From Clostridia bacterium (GTDB lineage Bacteria > Bacillota > Clostridia > TANB77 > CAG-508): a DNA stretch of 54,115 nucleotides. The stretch is taken from assembly GCA_017469445.1 (NCBI GenBank), contig JAFUGK010000021.1, positions 1 to 54,115 of the forward strand, read 5' to 3'. Both the position numbers and the translations under genes were made by a program. A model generated the notes under the pieces. It did no database searches, was not told the DNA's origin, and saw nothing but the letters and a program-made list of their open reading frames with translations. The number at the start of each line of letters is the position of its first letter. Within the stretch, counting starts at the first letter, position 1. This document shows positions 16,387-25,286 of this stretch, piece after piece.

Positions 16387-18335
16387 CTATTCATCAATCC
16401 ATGTTAAAGTTCCATTTATATTTTTTAATACTTGTGTTTTTGTGCTATCAAAAGTTGATAATTGTTTTAAATCTAGCTCTTTCCCTGTTATGACATTTTC
16501 AAGCGTTCCTTTACTTATTAATGCGTTATTACCTGCACTGTTGTATTGTTCATAAGTTCTAATAGCTCCATATAACAAACCTTCGTTCCCCATTTGTGTA
16601 CCAAAAGCAGCGTTAGCTTTTACAACTCCTGCTGTTGATGAAGAAGCATAGTCAGTATTACTTACTAATCCTTTACCTGTTATTACGTTTTCTAGCGTTC
16701 CTTTGCCTATAAAAGCATTATCATTTAAACTATCATAATCAGCAAATGTTTTTACAACTGCATATAAGTTCCCTGAAGATGTACCTATGCCTATTGCATA
16801 ACCTTGATTAAGTTTAAAAACACCTCCTGTACTTGTTGTAGCCCAATCCGTATTACTTATTAATCCCTTTCCTGTAATAACATTTTCTAATGTTCCTTTT
16901 CCTATAAATAACGCATCTGTTAATGAATTATATTGAGCATAAGTTTTTGTTTGTGCAGACATTCTTCCTGTTGAAGAATTTACTGATGTTCCAAAATTAC
17001 TATAAGGTAATATAACTCCACCTGTTGAACTTGTAGCATAATCTGTATTTTTTACATAGTCTGTTAAATCGCTTTCATCTAGCTTATTATTCCAAGTTTG
17101 TTTTTCAGTTGTTGTTACAAATTTATTTCCACTGTTTGTATCATCTATTAAATCACTTGCTAATTTATTTTGGCTTGTTATTTCTGTTTGTAATCCTGCG
17201 ACTAAATCTGCTACACTAAAATCAACTTCGCTTCCATTTTCAAGTGTTAATATTACTTTTTTTGTTGTATTATCATATCTTCCACTTACTACTACACTTT
17301 CTAACGGTAAATCTATTGTATCTGTACTTATTACTGTTCCATCTTGGTTTTTTAATTTTAATGTTACTACATAAGTTGTATCATTTATTTCTAAATCTAT
17401 TAAACTTCCTGTATTTGTTTTTAATGTGTAATTAGTTAAGTTATTTACATCTTTAGTTATAAAAGAACTTACATCTGGTATATCTGAAATATTTGCTTTA
17501 TTTGATAGTAATGTATCTGTTTGATTTTTTGTGTATACATTATTTAATACATCTTCTTTTACATCTGTTTCTATTTCTTCTATATCTTGTTCTGTAAAAT
17601 AATCTATTCCTTTTTGTGGTGTATATCCATCTTGTCCATCTGTCCATCCTGTCCATCCTGTCCATCTTGTCCATCTTTTCCATCTTGTCCATCTTTTCCA
17701 TCTTTACCATCTTTACCATCAGTTCCATTATATATATCAGCAGTTGTTTTTCCGTTTTTATCTTCAATTTCTATAGTTGCTCCATTAGATTTTTGTATTA
17801 CTTTTGCAATAGGAGAAAATCCATCTTCTCCATCAAAATATCCTTCATCTACTTTTCTTTGTAATTCATCTTCTATTTCTTGAATATCTCCTTCTGTTTC
17901 TTCTACTAAAGCATTATATTGATTTTGAAATTGTTGTAAAGAATTTTGAAGAATTTGTTGGTATTGTTCAATTTCACTAGGAGTTATTGGTTCACTATTT
18001 TCAGCTTCTGCTTTATATGAACCATCAAAAACAGAAATTTTTGTTGGAGTTGGAGAATATCTCAAAACAAGAGTATCTTGTTCTGTTTTATAAGCATACA
18101 CACCTAATATTGAATATCCTGTTTCTTGTAATATTTCTGGTGGAATATCACATTCATTATTTGATATAATCTTTTTATAAGTATGATTATCTTTAGTAAA
18201 TAAAGCAATTTTTACTAAATCATCAGTATATTCAGAAGAAAAATCAAATTCAATTTTGTGTATGTTATATTCATTCTCATTTAAGATTTGGTCTTGTTGA
18301 ATAATTAATTTATTTTCTGTAACACTAATTTTCAT
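16387..18335 (-). CDS. Tail fibre with collagen-like repeat, broken by a -1 frame change
   Basis: ATG 18335. Residues 1-110 form a phage fibre/baseplate N-domain; a coiled coil follows; then a collagen-like Gly repeat (DGKDGQDGQ) near residues 205-235. At about 17639 one base is missing from the repeat (CAGATGG where CAGGATGG is expected). The zero frame ends at 17604. The other frame continues DGYTPQKGIDYF to 16387 without a stop. Its C-terminus has three copies of a module containing GTLENVITGK. Joined length about 649 aa. The break could be slippage, -1 recoding or an assembly slip in the repeat. Confidence 0.75.
17630..17712 (-). repeat. Collagen-like 9-bp tandem repeat with one 8-bp unit
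   Basis: Roughly nine GATGGACAR/GATGGAAAA units encode Asp-Gly-Gln/Lys. One unit (about 17633-17640) has 8 bp instead of 9 and throws the fibre gene out of frame. Repeats of this kind are prone to slippage. Confidence 0.8.
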
Positions 18336-18365
18336 TTTTTTAGTTCCTTTCTAATAAAATAAATT

Positions 18366-18644
18366 TTATTTAATTGTTTGTATTTTTGTCAAAATATCAT
18401 GAATGAAATTTGCACCTCTACTAATTAAAATTCCAGTTAAAAAGCTACCAATGAATGGAATAGGAATATTAAAGTTCAATATTGCAAATATGTCTAATTG
18501 AGTTGCTATAGCAATAATAACACTAACTATTAAAGCTCCTAACTTATCAATGCTTAATTTTTCTTCCTGCCAAATCATTTTTAAATTTTCCCAAATAGCC
18601 TCTGCAAGTATTGCAATAACAATAATTTGTAAAAAATTTTCCAT
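18366..18644 (-). CDS. Holin-like membrane protein
   Basis: 92 residues: hydrophobic helices at about 5-18, 36-58 and 63-77, with IWENLKMIWQ and a TGILISRGANFIHD C-terminus. This resembles small phage membrane proteins found near Firmicutes endolysin genes. A second holin or antiholin is likely (inference). SD AAGGAGGAA. Confidence 0.7.
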   Translation of the reverse strand: MENFLQIIVIAILAEAIWENLKMIWQEEKLSIDKLGALIVSVIIAIATQLDIFAILNFNIPIPFIGSFLTGILISRGANFIHDILTKIQTIK

Positions 18645-18676
18645 AAAAATTCCTCCTTTTTTTATTTTACAACTAT

Positions 18677-18724
18677 ATTATATCAAAAAAATAGAATTAA
18701 ATATATAAAATATATCTAATTCTA
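18677..18724 (-). terminator. Terminator hairpin after tRNA, then a -10-like TATAAT
   Basis: Minus-strand stem TAGAATTA (18724-18717) / TAATTCTA (18699-18692) with AT-rich inner pairing, followed by seven T. It would end transcripts coming from the tRNA side. A TATAAT (18682-18677) follows but I see no good -35, so a promoter here is uncertain. Confidence 0.65.
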
Positions 18725-18852
18725 TAAAAAAAATAAAAAAAAGGTAAAAAGATAGTTTTAAAAAAATATATTTTGATGTTGGCAATATAATTATACCATA
18801 TAAAATAAAAAAATAACAGGCTTTTAAATAAAAATAATTTTTTATTTTCTTA

Positions 18853-18927
18853 TGGAGGCAAGTAGCAGATTCGAACTGCTGATAACGGTTTTGCAGACCG
18901 ACCTCTTAACCACTTGAGTAACTTGCC
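18853..18927 (-). tRNA. tRNA-Cys (GCA), CCA encoded
   Basis: Reads on the minus strand: acceptor GGCAAGT/ACTTGCC, D-arm, anticodon loop CTGCAAA (anticodon GCA), T-arm AGCAG-TTCGAAT-CTGCT, discriminator T (U73, as in tRNA-Cys), then CCA. Cloverleaf complete. Notably it is not a tRNA for CGG; no tRNA with anticodon CCG or a four-base anticodon loop was seen. Confidence 0.95.
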
Positions 18928-18953
18928 ATAAAGGTTGCCTATTAAACCTTTTA

Positions 18954-19307
18954 TTACATTTCTTTATCAATAATTTGTTTTAATGCCATATAATTTTCTT
19001 TTTCTTTTTGTGCAATTTTCATTATCATGTTTTTATCTTGCATATTATTAGCCATTTCTGATATATCTTCTAGTTTTCTAAATTGTTCTCTCATATCTTC
19101 CATTGCCATTTCTAGTTCTTCATGATAATCTTCACGATAATTTCTATAATTTCTCATATTCATTCTTCCGCCTCTACGGTCATAATCTCTATAATCTCTG
19201 TAATCTCTATAATTTCTGTCATCTCTATAATCTCTATAATCTCTGTAATCTCTGTCGTATCTATTATCGTAATCTCTATTATCATAATTTGGATTCATTT
19301 CGTTCAT
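18954..19307 (-). CDS. Arg/Tyr/Asp-rich low-complexity protein
   Basis: 117 residues. The first half is a tandem 'RDYRDY' repeat, the second half a helical coiled-coil-like domain (EELEMAMEDMREQFRKLEDI). Arg codons here are AGA, CGT or CGA, never CGG. The repeat DNA may vary in copy number. Function unknown; could be a structural or phase-separating protein. Confidence 0.7.
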   Translation of the reverse strand: MNEMNPNYDNRDYDNRYDRDYRDYRDYRDDRNYRDYRDYRDYDRRGGRMNMRNYRNYREDYHEELEMAMEDMREQFRKLEDISEMANNMQDKNMIMKIAQKEKENYMALKQIIDKEM

Positions 19308-19327
19308 GTTTTTACTCCTTTCTATAA

Positions 19328-20080
19328 TTAGAATTTAAAATTATTATTTTTTAATTTGCTGTATAATGTAGAATAATTTTTATTTAATATTCTTGCCCAT
19401 TCTGCTATGGTATGTGTTTCATTGTTATGTGTTACATAATGATTTCTTCTTGTATTGTTCATTTGTGTTAATGAATTTGTCCACCTACAATTATCTGGCT
19501 TATAATCTGCATTTGTATTTATTCTGTCAATTGAAAGCCCTTCTTTCCATCCATTATTTATAGACCAATTGTAAAAATTAATAAAACCATTTTCTTCATC
19601 AAGCCATTCATCACAAATTTTTATTCCTCTGCCGCCATAATATTTATATGGAATACTTTGTTTATTATAACATCTTTGTTTCATTGCAATATATACTGAA
19701 TAAATTTTGGTTTTATACTTATTATGTTTTGTGATAATTTCTTTTTTATGGCATCCACAACTAACTGTTTTAGTTTTGTTTATAGATAAATTTGCCCTAT
19801 CTATAACAATTTCATTTCCACAATCACATTTACATAACCATGTGCTATGATTAAATTTGTTGTTTTTAAGTTTTTTAATGACAGTTAATTTACCAAACTT
19901 TTTGCCAATTAAATTTTCATATTTATCGCATCCACAACTTTTTCCTTTTTTTACACTAGAAGTACATCTATAAAAAATTTTTCCGCAATCACACTTACAT
20001 TTCCACATAGCATCTTTGTGATAACCTCTCCCTATTTTTTGTAATAATAAAATTTTACCTATTTTTTCTCCTACTTTCAT
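19328..20080 (-). CDS. AP2/HNH-like homing endonuclease, Zn-ribbon type (copy A)
   Basis: 250 residues from ATG 20080 (GAGGCGA upstream). Two CxCDCGxxF-type zinc ribbons and CGC motifs, then YYGGRGIKICDEW, LSIDRIN, NCRWTN and a C-terminal DNA-recognition segment (HTIAEWARI). Same family as 20797 and 45482. Mobile stand-alone endonuclease, likely cutting genomes that lack it. Confidence 0.8.
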   Translation of the reverse strand: MKVGEKIGKILLLQKIGRGYHKDAMWKCKCDCGKIFYRCTSSVKKGKSCGCDKYENLIGKKFGKLTVIKKLKNNKFNHSTWLCKCDCGNEIVIDRANLSINKTKTVSCGCHKKEIITKHNKYKTKIYSVYIAMKQRCYNKQSIPYKYYGGRGIKICDEWLDEENGFINFYNWSINNGWKEGLSIDRINTNADYKPDNCRWTNSLTQMNNTRRNHYVTHNNETHTIAEWARILNKNYSTLYSKLKNNNFKF

Positions 20081-20139
20081 GATATCGCCTCCTTTATATA
20101 TTATATAATAAAAATAAAGGAAAATCAACATCTAGCGAA

Positions 20140-20610
20140 TTAATTGACAATATATTCCCAATATGCTAATAATTTAGCTTCTTGTGTATTATGTGCATCT
20201 TCATCATAATACCAATCATTTGTAGCTTGTATATATCTAGTTAAATCTTCTTTATTATTAATTTCACCTAAAGAATTACTCATATCAGAATATAATAAAT
20301 TAATAATTACAAAAAAAGAATAGAATGGCATATTTACTCCGTATCTCATATATATATTTTTTATCTCTTCTATTTGTTCTACTTGCCATCTTGCTACTGG
20401 TTTCATATTATTTACCCATTGGATTTTTAATTTATCAGGCAACACATTACCATAAGCCATTTTATATAATTTCATCATATATTTATCAAAACAGTCTTTG
20501 TCGTATTTTTCCAATTCTTCCATTGTATCTTCTAACATATCAGACAAAGTTTCCATATCTTCTATTCTTCCATTATCAACTATTTTCTGTATTATTTCTT
20601 CTATTTCCAA
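20140..20610 (-). CDS. Hypothetical phage protein
   Basis: 156 residues, helical and acidic; contains MKPVARWQVEQIEEIKN and YSFFVIINLLYSDM, a pattern recurrent in a hypothetical family of gut phages. It lies among virion-associated genes. Function unknown. Confidence 0.7.
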   Translation of the reverse strand: MEIEEIIQKIVDNGRIEDMETLSDMLEDTMEELEKYDKDCFDKYMMKLYKMAYGNVLPDKLKIQWVNNMKPVARWQVEQIEEIKNIYMRYGVNMPFYSFFVIINLLYSDMSNSLGEINNKEDLTRYIQATNDWYYDEDAHNTQEAKLLAYWEYIVN

Positions 20611-20611
20611 T

Positions 20612-20797
20612 TTATTTTCCTCCTTTCAGGAGATTTATTATTTCTTCATTTTGCTTAATAATTTTATTTAATATTTCATCTTGATGCTTTAAGTATTTCA
20701 TTAAATCAGTATTATTAAAATCATTAACTAATATCTCATAACTTTTTATTTGCAATAAATTAGATAAAATTTCTAAATTATTTTCAAAATTATTCAT
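20612..20797 (-). CDS. Small coiled-coil protein
   Basis: 61 residues, helical (HQDEILNKIIKQNEEIINLLKGG). Adjoins 20140 and overlaps the stop of the endonuclease gene by one base. Function unknown. Confidence 0.65.
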   Translation of the reverse strand: MNNFENNLEILSNLLQIKSYEILVNDFNNTDLMKYLKHQDEILNKIIKQNEEIINLLKGGK

Positions 20798-21486
20798 TAT
20801 TTTGCCTCAAAATTATTATATTTATAATGTTTTTCGCTATGCTTACCTTTGAAATTTTTATGTACATTTTCATTTAAAGCTCTTTCAACAGTCCATCCTC
20901 TATCTAATCTACTTCTTAATGTTGTTATAGGAATTTTATATTGTCTTGCCCATTCTGTTAAAGGTTTAATAATATTATTATATTCAATTTTTACAGTATT
21001 AGTTCTGTTGCTAATTTGTTCTTGAAATGTCGACCATTTACAATTATTAGGCTCATAATTTCCATCTACATTTATTCTATCTATAGATAAATCTTCTTTG
21101 TAACCATTATTTATAGCCCAATTATAAAAATTTATAAAATCTTTCAACCATTCATCACAAATTTTTATTCCTCTTGCACCATAATATTTATATGCTTTAT
21201 TATTTTTATTATAACATCTTTCTTTCATATTATTATAAATAAATCTAACCCTTGTTTTAGATAATCCATTTTTATAAAAATTATTATAATGTGGATTATA
21301 ACAACCACAAGTCATAGTATTTATCCCTAATTTTGCCCTTTTTTTATAATGTTCTAAAGAATTTTCAAATAACCTACCACATTTATTACATTTACATTTA
21401 TAAACAACATAACCTCTTTTTCTTTTATTAGTCATTTCTAAAACTTGAATATTTCCATAAACCTCTCCACTATAATTTTTCAACAT
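20797..21486 (-). CDS. AP2/HNH-like homing endonuclease (copy B)
   Basis: 229 residues from ATG 21486 (GAGGTGA SD). One CKCNKCGRLF zinc ribbon, CGC, then YYGARGIKICDEW, LSIDRIN, NCKWSTF and a HTH-like tail (ITTLRSRLDRGWTVE). Paralogue of 19328 and 45482. Confidence 0.8.
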   Translation of the reverse strand: MLKNYSGEVYGNIQVLEMTNKRKRGYVVYKCKCNKCGRLFENSLEHYKKRAKLGINTMTCGCYNPHYNNFYKNGLSKTRVRFIYNNMKERCYNKNNKAYKYYGARGIKICDEWLKDFINFYNWAINNGYKEDLSIDRINVDGNYEPNNCKWSTFQEQISNRTNTVKIEYNNIIKPLTEWARQYKIPITTLRSRLDRGWTVERALNENVHKNFKGKHSEKHYKYNNFEAK

Positions 21487-21536
21487 AAAAATCACCTCAA
21501 AAGTATTATAACAAGCTTTTAATTCTATGTCAATAT

Positions 21537-22010
21537 TTATGCGAGGCGAGTTACGCTAATTTCTGCATTTTTAATAATTGGTATTTCAGTATCTGTAACA
21601 ACTGGTTCTGCTCCACCATTATATACTATTGTTGGTAAACTTGTTATTGCCAAATTAACTGTACCTTTGCAACATACTCTTATTTTTTTATCAAATCCAA
21701 TATTTGCAAATTCTCCTGCTGCTGCAATAGTTTCATCCATTTCAGTTCCTATAACTTGTACTCCATCTGCAAATAAAGCTAAGGCAACTTGTCCTGCTGC
21801 TGCACTTGTTACATTTGCATTAAAATCTACTTCATATATTCCACCTTCAAGAATACTAAACAATGCACTTCCTTCATTGTGGTTCATCCATCCGTTGCAA
21901 TTTATAGCACTTCTTGTTCTTAAATCTACTGTTGAAAAAGGAACGGATGCTGTATTAGAAGTTAATGTTATTTCTGGTTCTTGTACTGCTTGTATTGTTC
22001 CTACACTCAT
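21537..22010 (-). CDS. Putative virion surface protein, TNF/C1q-like jelly roll
   Basis: 157 residues from ATG 22010 (GGAGGG upstream). Beta-rich: 'NHNEGSALFSILEGGIYEVDFNA' and 'VALALFADGVQVIGTEM' resemble the BclA/TNF-like beta sandwiches of phage fibre tips and head fibres. Proposed head or tail surface decoration (inference). Confidence 0.65.
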   Translation of the reverse strand: MSVGTIQAVQEPEITLTSNTASVPFSTVDLRTRSAINCNGWMNHNEGSALFSILEGGIYEVDFNANVTSAAAGQVALALFADGVQVIGTEMDETIAAAGEFANIGFDKKIRVCCKGTVNLAITSLPTIVYNGGAEPVVTDTEIPIIKNAEISVTRLA

Positions 22011-22037
22011 TTTATTCCCTCCTTTATTTTGTTTTAT

Positions 22038-22111
22038 AAAAAAAGATAGCAAGATAAACTTACTACCTTTATTAGCAAGTTCTCTTTCGAGATTGTCTTA
22101 TCAACATTTTG
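22038..22111 (-). terminator. Hairpin terminator / attenuator
   Basis: Between genes 22115 and 21537 on the minus strand. ATAGCAA (22111-22105) pairs with TTGCTAT (22052-22046), with GATAA/TTATC pairing inside, and is followed by a run of seven T. It likely reduces readthrough into the downstream gene. Confidence 0.65.
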
Positions 22112-22114
22112 CTA

Positions 22115-23011
22115 TTATACTATTGTGTTTCCAAATGCGTTTCCGCATCCACATCCACTATTGCAAGTGAATATTGGTGTTCTTCCATAGACCGGTGTAC
22201 TAGGAACAGGGCATGAAGAAAGTCTATTATACAATTGGTCAACTTCATTGCTAAATCCTTGAGCAATAAAAGCATTTTGTTCGATTTGAGATGCTTTTAA
22301 GTCAGCCATTTGTAATTCTCTTTGTAAATCTGCAATTTTTTCATTTTTAGCATCAATTTTATCTGAGCATAATTGGTCTAAAATTCTTTGTGTATTTGCT
22401 GTTTGATTAATTAATACATCTTTTAAACCATCTGCTAAAGCTGCACGGTCTGCACAGTTTTCAGCTAAAATTGTAGAATTTAGATTAGCTATTCCTAATC
22501 TGTTTTCACAACAACATGAAGCTAAATCAGAACTTAGATTATTAAATCCTTGTAATGTAGCTATTTGGTTGTTAAATGATTGTTGCATATTTGCCATCTG
22601 TCTGTTGTTTGCACCTATTTCTGCATTATAGAAACCATTACTTACAGTTTGGTTCATATCTGCACAACAATTACATAATTGGTTAGATAATCCATAGATA
22701 CCATCTCTTACACCTTCTACTTGGTCGCTTAAATGTAATGTGTTAAATCCGTTATTTGTGTTTGTCATAATATCTTTTTGTCCGTTTGATAACCACGCAT
22801 AGTCATTACCGAATCCTCCACCGAATCCATTTCCATTTCCATTAAATCCACCTAATAGAGCAAGAATAAGAATTATCCAAATCCAACTTCCATCATTACC
22901 AAATCCACTATTTCCAAATCCTCCACCGTATGGGTAAACTGGATAAGCAAATCCGTTGTTATTTCCATCTACGACTGCTTTTATATCCGCTGGTGATAAA
23001 TTATCTCCCAT
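22115..23011 (-). CDS. Phage structural-type protein with Gly/Asn-rich membrane-like segment
   Basis: 298 residues. Gly/Phe/Asn-rich N-terminus with a hydrophobic patch (WIWIILILALLGG), long helical centre with Cys clusters (LCNCC, SCCCEN), coiled coil, and C-terminal CNSGCGCGN. This type is common in gut phages next to the small protein at 23072. Likely virion-associated; role unknown. Confidence 0.7.
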   Translation of the reverse strand: MGDNLSPADIKAVVDGNNNGFAYPVYPYGGGFGNSGFGNDGSWIWIILILALLGGFNGNGNGFGGGFGNDYAWLSNGQKDIMTNTNNGFNTLHLSDQVEGVRDGIYGLSNQLCNCCADMNQTVSNGFYNAEIGANNRQMANMQQSFNNQIATLQGFNNLSSDLASCCCENRLGIANLNSTILAENCADRAALADGLKDVLINQTANTQRILDQLCSDKIDAKNEKIADLQRELQMADLKASQIEQNAFIAQGFSNEVDQLYNRLSSCPVPSTPVYGRTPIFTCNSGCGCGNAFGNTIV

Positions 23012-23071
23012 AATTTAATCCTCCTTTCTTTAAAAATATTTATAATAAATGTTTTAACAACATATTATTAT

Positions 23072-23293
23072 CTATTTCATATTTTGTAATTGTGAAAGTA
23101 ATCCATCGGGAATTCCATATTGTTTGCATTGTTTAAATAAATTTTCTTTTTGTTCTGGTGTCGCATTACTCATCATTTGTCGAACTATTGCTTGAGGATT
23201 ACCGTTATTTCTCATTGCTTCACTTATTAATTGATGTCCCTTTGGATTTTGTGTTTGTAATCTACTCATCAACATTTGCATTAATGGATTCAT
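23072..23293 (-). CDS. Small conserved phage protein
   Basis: 73 residues (MNPLMQMLMSRLQTQ...NPKGHQLISEAMRNN). Helical, Gln/Met-rich, a recurring partner of the Gly-rich protein at 22115 in gut phages. Function unknown. Confidence 0.7.
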   Translation of the reverse strand: MNPLMQMLMSRLQTQNPKGHQLISEAMRNNGNPQAIVRQMMSNATPEQKENLFKQCKQYGIPDGLLSQLQNMK

Positions 23294-23337
23294 AATAAAT
23301 TTTTTCTCCTTTTTTTATTTACTTTTTAAATTCCTTA

Positions 23338-23475
23338 TGTTATAATATAATTGTTGAGTTAAGTTAAAGGAATTTATATAAGTGTATCTTTGTGAGAGCT
23401 TAACTCAACATTAAAAACTCACATTGGTACATTTATATAAGTTCCTTTTTCTTTACACAATAGAAAGGAACTATT
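23338..23475 (+). promoter_or_regulatory. Extended -10 promoter and structured leader controlling the HNH gene
   Basis: TGTTATAAT (23338-23346) is an extended -10. The leader holds two interleaved helices: A 23353-23363 with 23399-23409 (11 bp, perfect) and B 23367-23385 with 23429-23447 (19 bp, two G-U), plus a nested 6-bp stem (23391-23396/23418-23423). The order A-B-A'-B' allows a pseudoknot. The 3' arm of B can instead pair with the SD region AAAGGAAC (23464-23471). Sequestering the SD of homing endonuclease mRNAs is a known phage strategy. Confidence 0.7.
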
Positions 23476-23988
23476 ATGCAAGAAATATGGAAAGATATAG
23501 AAGGATACGAAGGTGCTTATCAAATATCTAATTTTGGTAGAATTAAAAACAAAATTAAAATTTTATCTCCACAAATTAATAATTGTGGTTATTTAAGAAT
23601 AATACTAAAAAATAAACATTATTCTATTCATAGATTAGTTGCTTTAGCATTTATACCAAATCCAGAAAATAAACCACAAGTCAATCACATTGATGGTAAC
23701 AAAACTAATAATTATGTAACTAATTTAGAATGGGTAACTGCTAGCGAAAACCAAAAACATAATTATAAAAATTTACATTTTAAACCACCTATGCTTGGTA
23801 AAAAAGGTAAAAATCACGTCGCTTCAAAAAATATATATCAATTTGATATTTATAATAACTTTATTAAAAAGTGGGACAGTATTATTGAGGCAAGTAATTC
23901 ATTAAATATCAATTCTTGTAATATTGTTAATTGTGCAAAAGGAAACAGAAAAACAGCTGGTAAGTTTATATGGAAATATACTAAATAG
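23476..23988 (+). CDS. HNH homing endonuclease (NUMOD4-HNH), intact
   Basis: 170 residues on the strand opposite to its neighbours. [16 protein letters not shown] (NUMOD4), [24 protein letters not shown] (HNH), [11 protein letters not shown], then a C-terminal NUMOD-like DNA-binding segment. Paralogue of 12313; its GYEGAY segment has no CGG, so it translates without a shift. It has its own promoter and leader. Confidence 0.92.
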   Translation: MQEIWKDIEGYEGAYQISNFGRIKNKIKILSPQINNCGYLRIILKNKHYSIHRLVALAFIPNPENKPQVNHIDGNKTNNYVTNLEWVTASENQKHNYKNLHFKPPMLGKKGKNHVASKNIYQFDIYNNFIKKWDSIIEASNSLNINSCNIVNCAKGNRKTAGKFIWKYTK

Positions 23989-23996
23989 TATATTTT

Positions 23997-24476
23997 CTAT
24001 TTTTTTACATTTTTATTAATATTTTTACCGCCACTTTCTTTAACTTCATCTATATTTTGAACATTTTTTATTAATAATTTCATATTTTCTAATTCTTGTT
24101 TTAAATTATTTATTTCTATATCTTTTTCATCTTGTTCAATTATTTCAGTTAAATTAAAAGTTCTAATTTCTCCGTTTATATTTTTTAACCACAACTTGTC
24201 TAATTCTTTATTTATAAAAATTCCTAAACTCATAACAAAAGTATTTTTTACATCATTTATACTTGTAACATACTTAGCTTGTATTTCAGAATTATTAGTT
24301 TGTGGTGCAAGTTGAAAACTCTGATGTATTTGAGGTTGTGCTACTGGTTGTGGCATTTGATTTTGTTGCTGCATTTGTTTCATTTGACTATCAATTCTAT
24401 CCCTCATATCTTGAAGGCTTTGTAAATTTTGCATATACATTGGATTATTATTATTTGAAAACATTGGATAGTTCAT
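23997..24476 (-). CDS. Hypothetical virion-associated protein
   Basis: 159 residues: Asn/Met/Gln-rich N-terminus, Pro/Gln-rich linker, 'VTSINDVKNTFV' segment, and a C-terminal coiled coil. Similar proteins accompany the 22115/23072 pair in gut phages. SD AGGAGG. Convergent with the HNH gene. Confidence 0.65.
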   Translation of the reverse strand: MNYPMFSNNNNPMYMQNLQSLQDMRDRIDSQMKQMQQQNQMPQPVAQPQIHQSFQLAPQTNNSEIQAKYVTSINDVKNTFVMSLGIFINKELDKLWLKNINGEIRTFNLTEIIEQDEKDIEINNLKQELENMKLLIKNVQNIDEVKESGGKNINKNVKK

Positions 24477-24506
24477 TATTTATTCCTCCTATTAAAAATG
24501 AATAAA

Positions 24507-24560
24507 GATAAACAAAAAACAATCTAATAATAGGCAATTAGTATTAATTTTTTGTTTATC
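24507..24560 (-). other. Intergenic hairpin
   Basis: A 13-bp perfect stem (24507-24519 with 24548-24560) upstream of the 23997-24476 gene. On the minus strand it is followed by a short T-rich stretch. Possible terminator or attenuator. Confidence 0.55.
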
Positions 24561-24617
24561 TCCTTTCTAAGGATATTATATACTTATTAAATTAAATATT
24601 TCTACACGGTGTATAGC

Positions 24618-24653
24618 AAAAAAATAAAAAGACCAGTTAAAAAACCAGTCTTT
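24618..24653 (-). terminator. Terminator of the AgrB-like cassette
   Basis: Minus-strand stem AAAGAC/GTCTTT with inner TGG-containing pairing, followed by TTTATTTTTTT. It lies immediately after the stop of the 24652 gene and isolates the cassette from downstream genes. Confidence 0.8.
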
Positions 24654-25236
24654 ATATTTTACAAAATATTCTCATTCCAAATGCAATTTTATCTAGCTCT
24701 GCGGTTATTCTATTTGTTTCTATATCTAAAAGATTTGAAATCTCAGCAAAAGTTTTATGTTCTTTAAATCTATATTTATATAAAAGATATAAAACTTTAT
24801 CTTTCTTTTGAATGTTTTGTTCAAATTCAATTAATTCTTTATCAAATTCGTGGTACTTTATATATTTCTCAATATCAGCATATTTGCTTTGATTGTTACC
24901 TTTCCATAAATACATATCATTTATATTTGACTTTCCTGTCATTATAAATGCACTAAATATTGCAAACAATATAGATATTTTTAAATCAATCTTTAATATT
25001 AAAAACAGACTTAATAATATTAAACAACTCCATATTAAACATCTATACCAAGCTTTAAAATGTAAAGCTTTTCCAAAGAAACCTCTACTTATCATAAATG
25101 TTAGCATAATTATTATAATATAGTTAGTAGGTAAGTTTAATAGCTTACCTACTAAGAAGATAAGTATTGTTTCTGCAATATTAAAAAATAAACTTCCAAA
25201 AAAATACTTATTAAATTTCATTTGTTTACTCTCCAT
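24652..25236 (-). CDS. AgrB-like membrane peptidase fused to an HTH-like tail
   Basis: 194 residues. Four to five hydrophobic helices in residues 12-105. 'SRGFFGKALHFKAWYRC' places H59 and C66 seven residues apart with an upstream Arg and Gly, the layout of the AgrB catalytic His/Cys. Residues about 130-194 form a soluble helical domain ('FAEISNLLDIETNRITAEL') like a sigma region-4 helix-turn-helix. AgrB processes AgrD signal peptides. The start overlaps the micropeptide gene. Confidence 0.65.
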   Translation of the reverse strand: MESKQMKFNKYFFGSLFFNIAETILIFLVGKLLNLPTNYIIIIMLTFMISRGFFGKALHFKAWYRCLIWSCLILLSLFLILKIDLKISILFAIFSAFIMTGKSNINDMYLWKGNNQSKYADIEKYIKYHEFDKELIEFEQNIQKKDKVLYLLYKYRFKEHKTFAEISNLLDIETNRITAELDKIAFGMRIFCKI

Positions 25237-25276
25237 CTTCTACATCATAAGCCCAAAACCAAGAATCCCAAGGCAT
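25226..25276 (-). CDS. Trp-rich micropeptide, candidate signal peptide
   Basis: 16 residues from ATG 25276 (MPWDSWFWAYDVEDGE), or 19 from GTG 25285. GAGGTGAG precedes it. It lies exactly between the six-helix membrane protein and the AgrB-like gene and overlaps the latter. An aromatic core (WDSWFWAY) followed by an acidic tail (DVEDGE) echoes the AgrD layout of signal core plus acidic recognition tail. It lacks Cys and the amphipathic leader; a Ser lactone is conceivable. Existence as a gene is inferred from position and SD. Confidence 0.5.
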   Translation of the reverse strand: MPWDSWFWAYDVEDGE

Positions 25277-25286
25277 AGCACTCACC

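Noticed and set aside
17244..17864. Plus-strand ORFs opposite the tail fibre (Ile/Ser/Cys-rich repeats)
   Set aside because: Shadows of the collagen-like repeat and AT-rich coding on the minus strand; no SD and no family.
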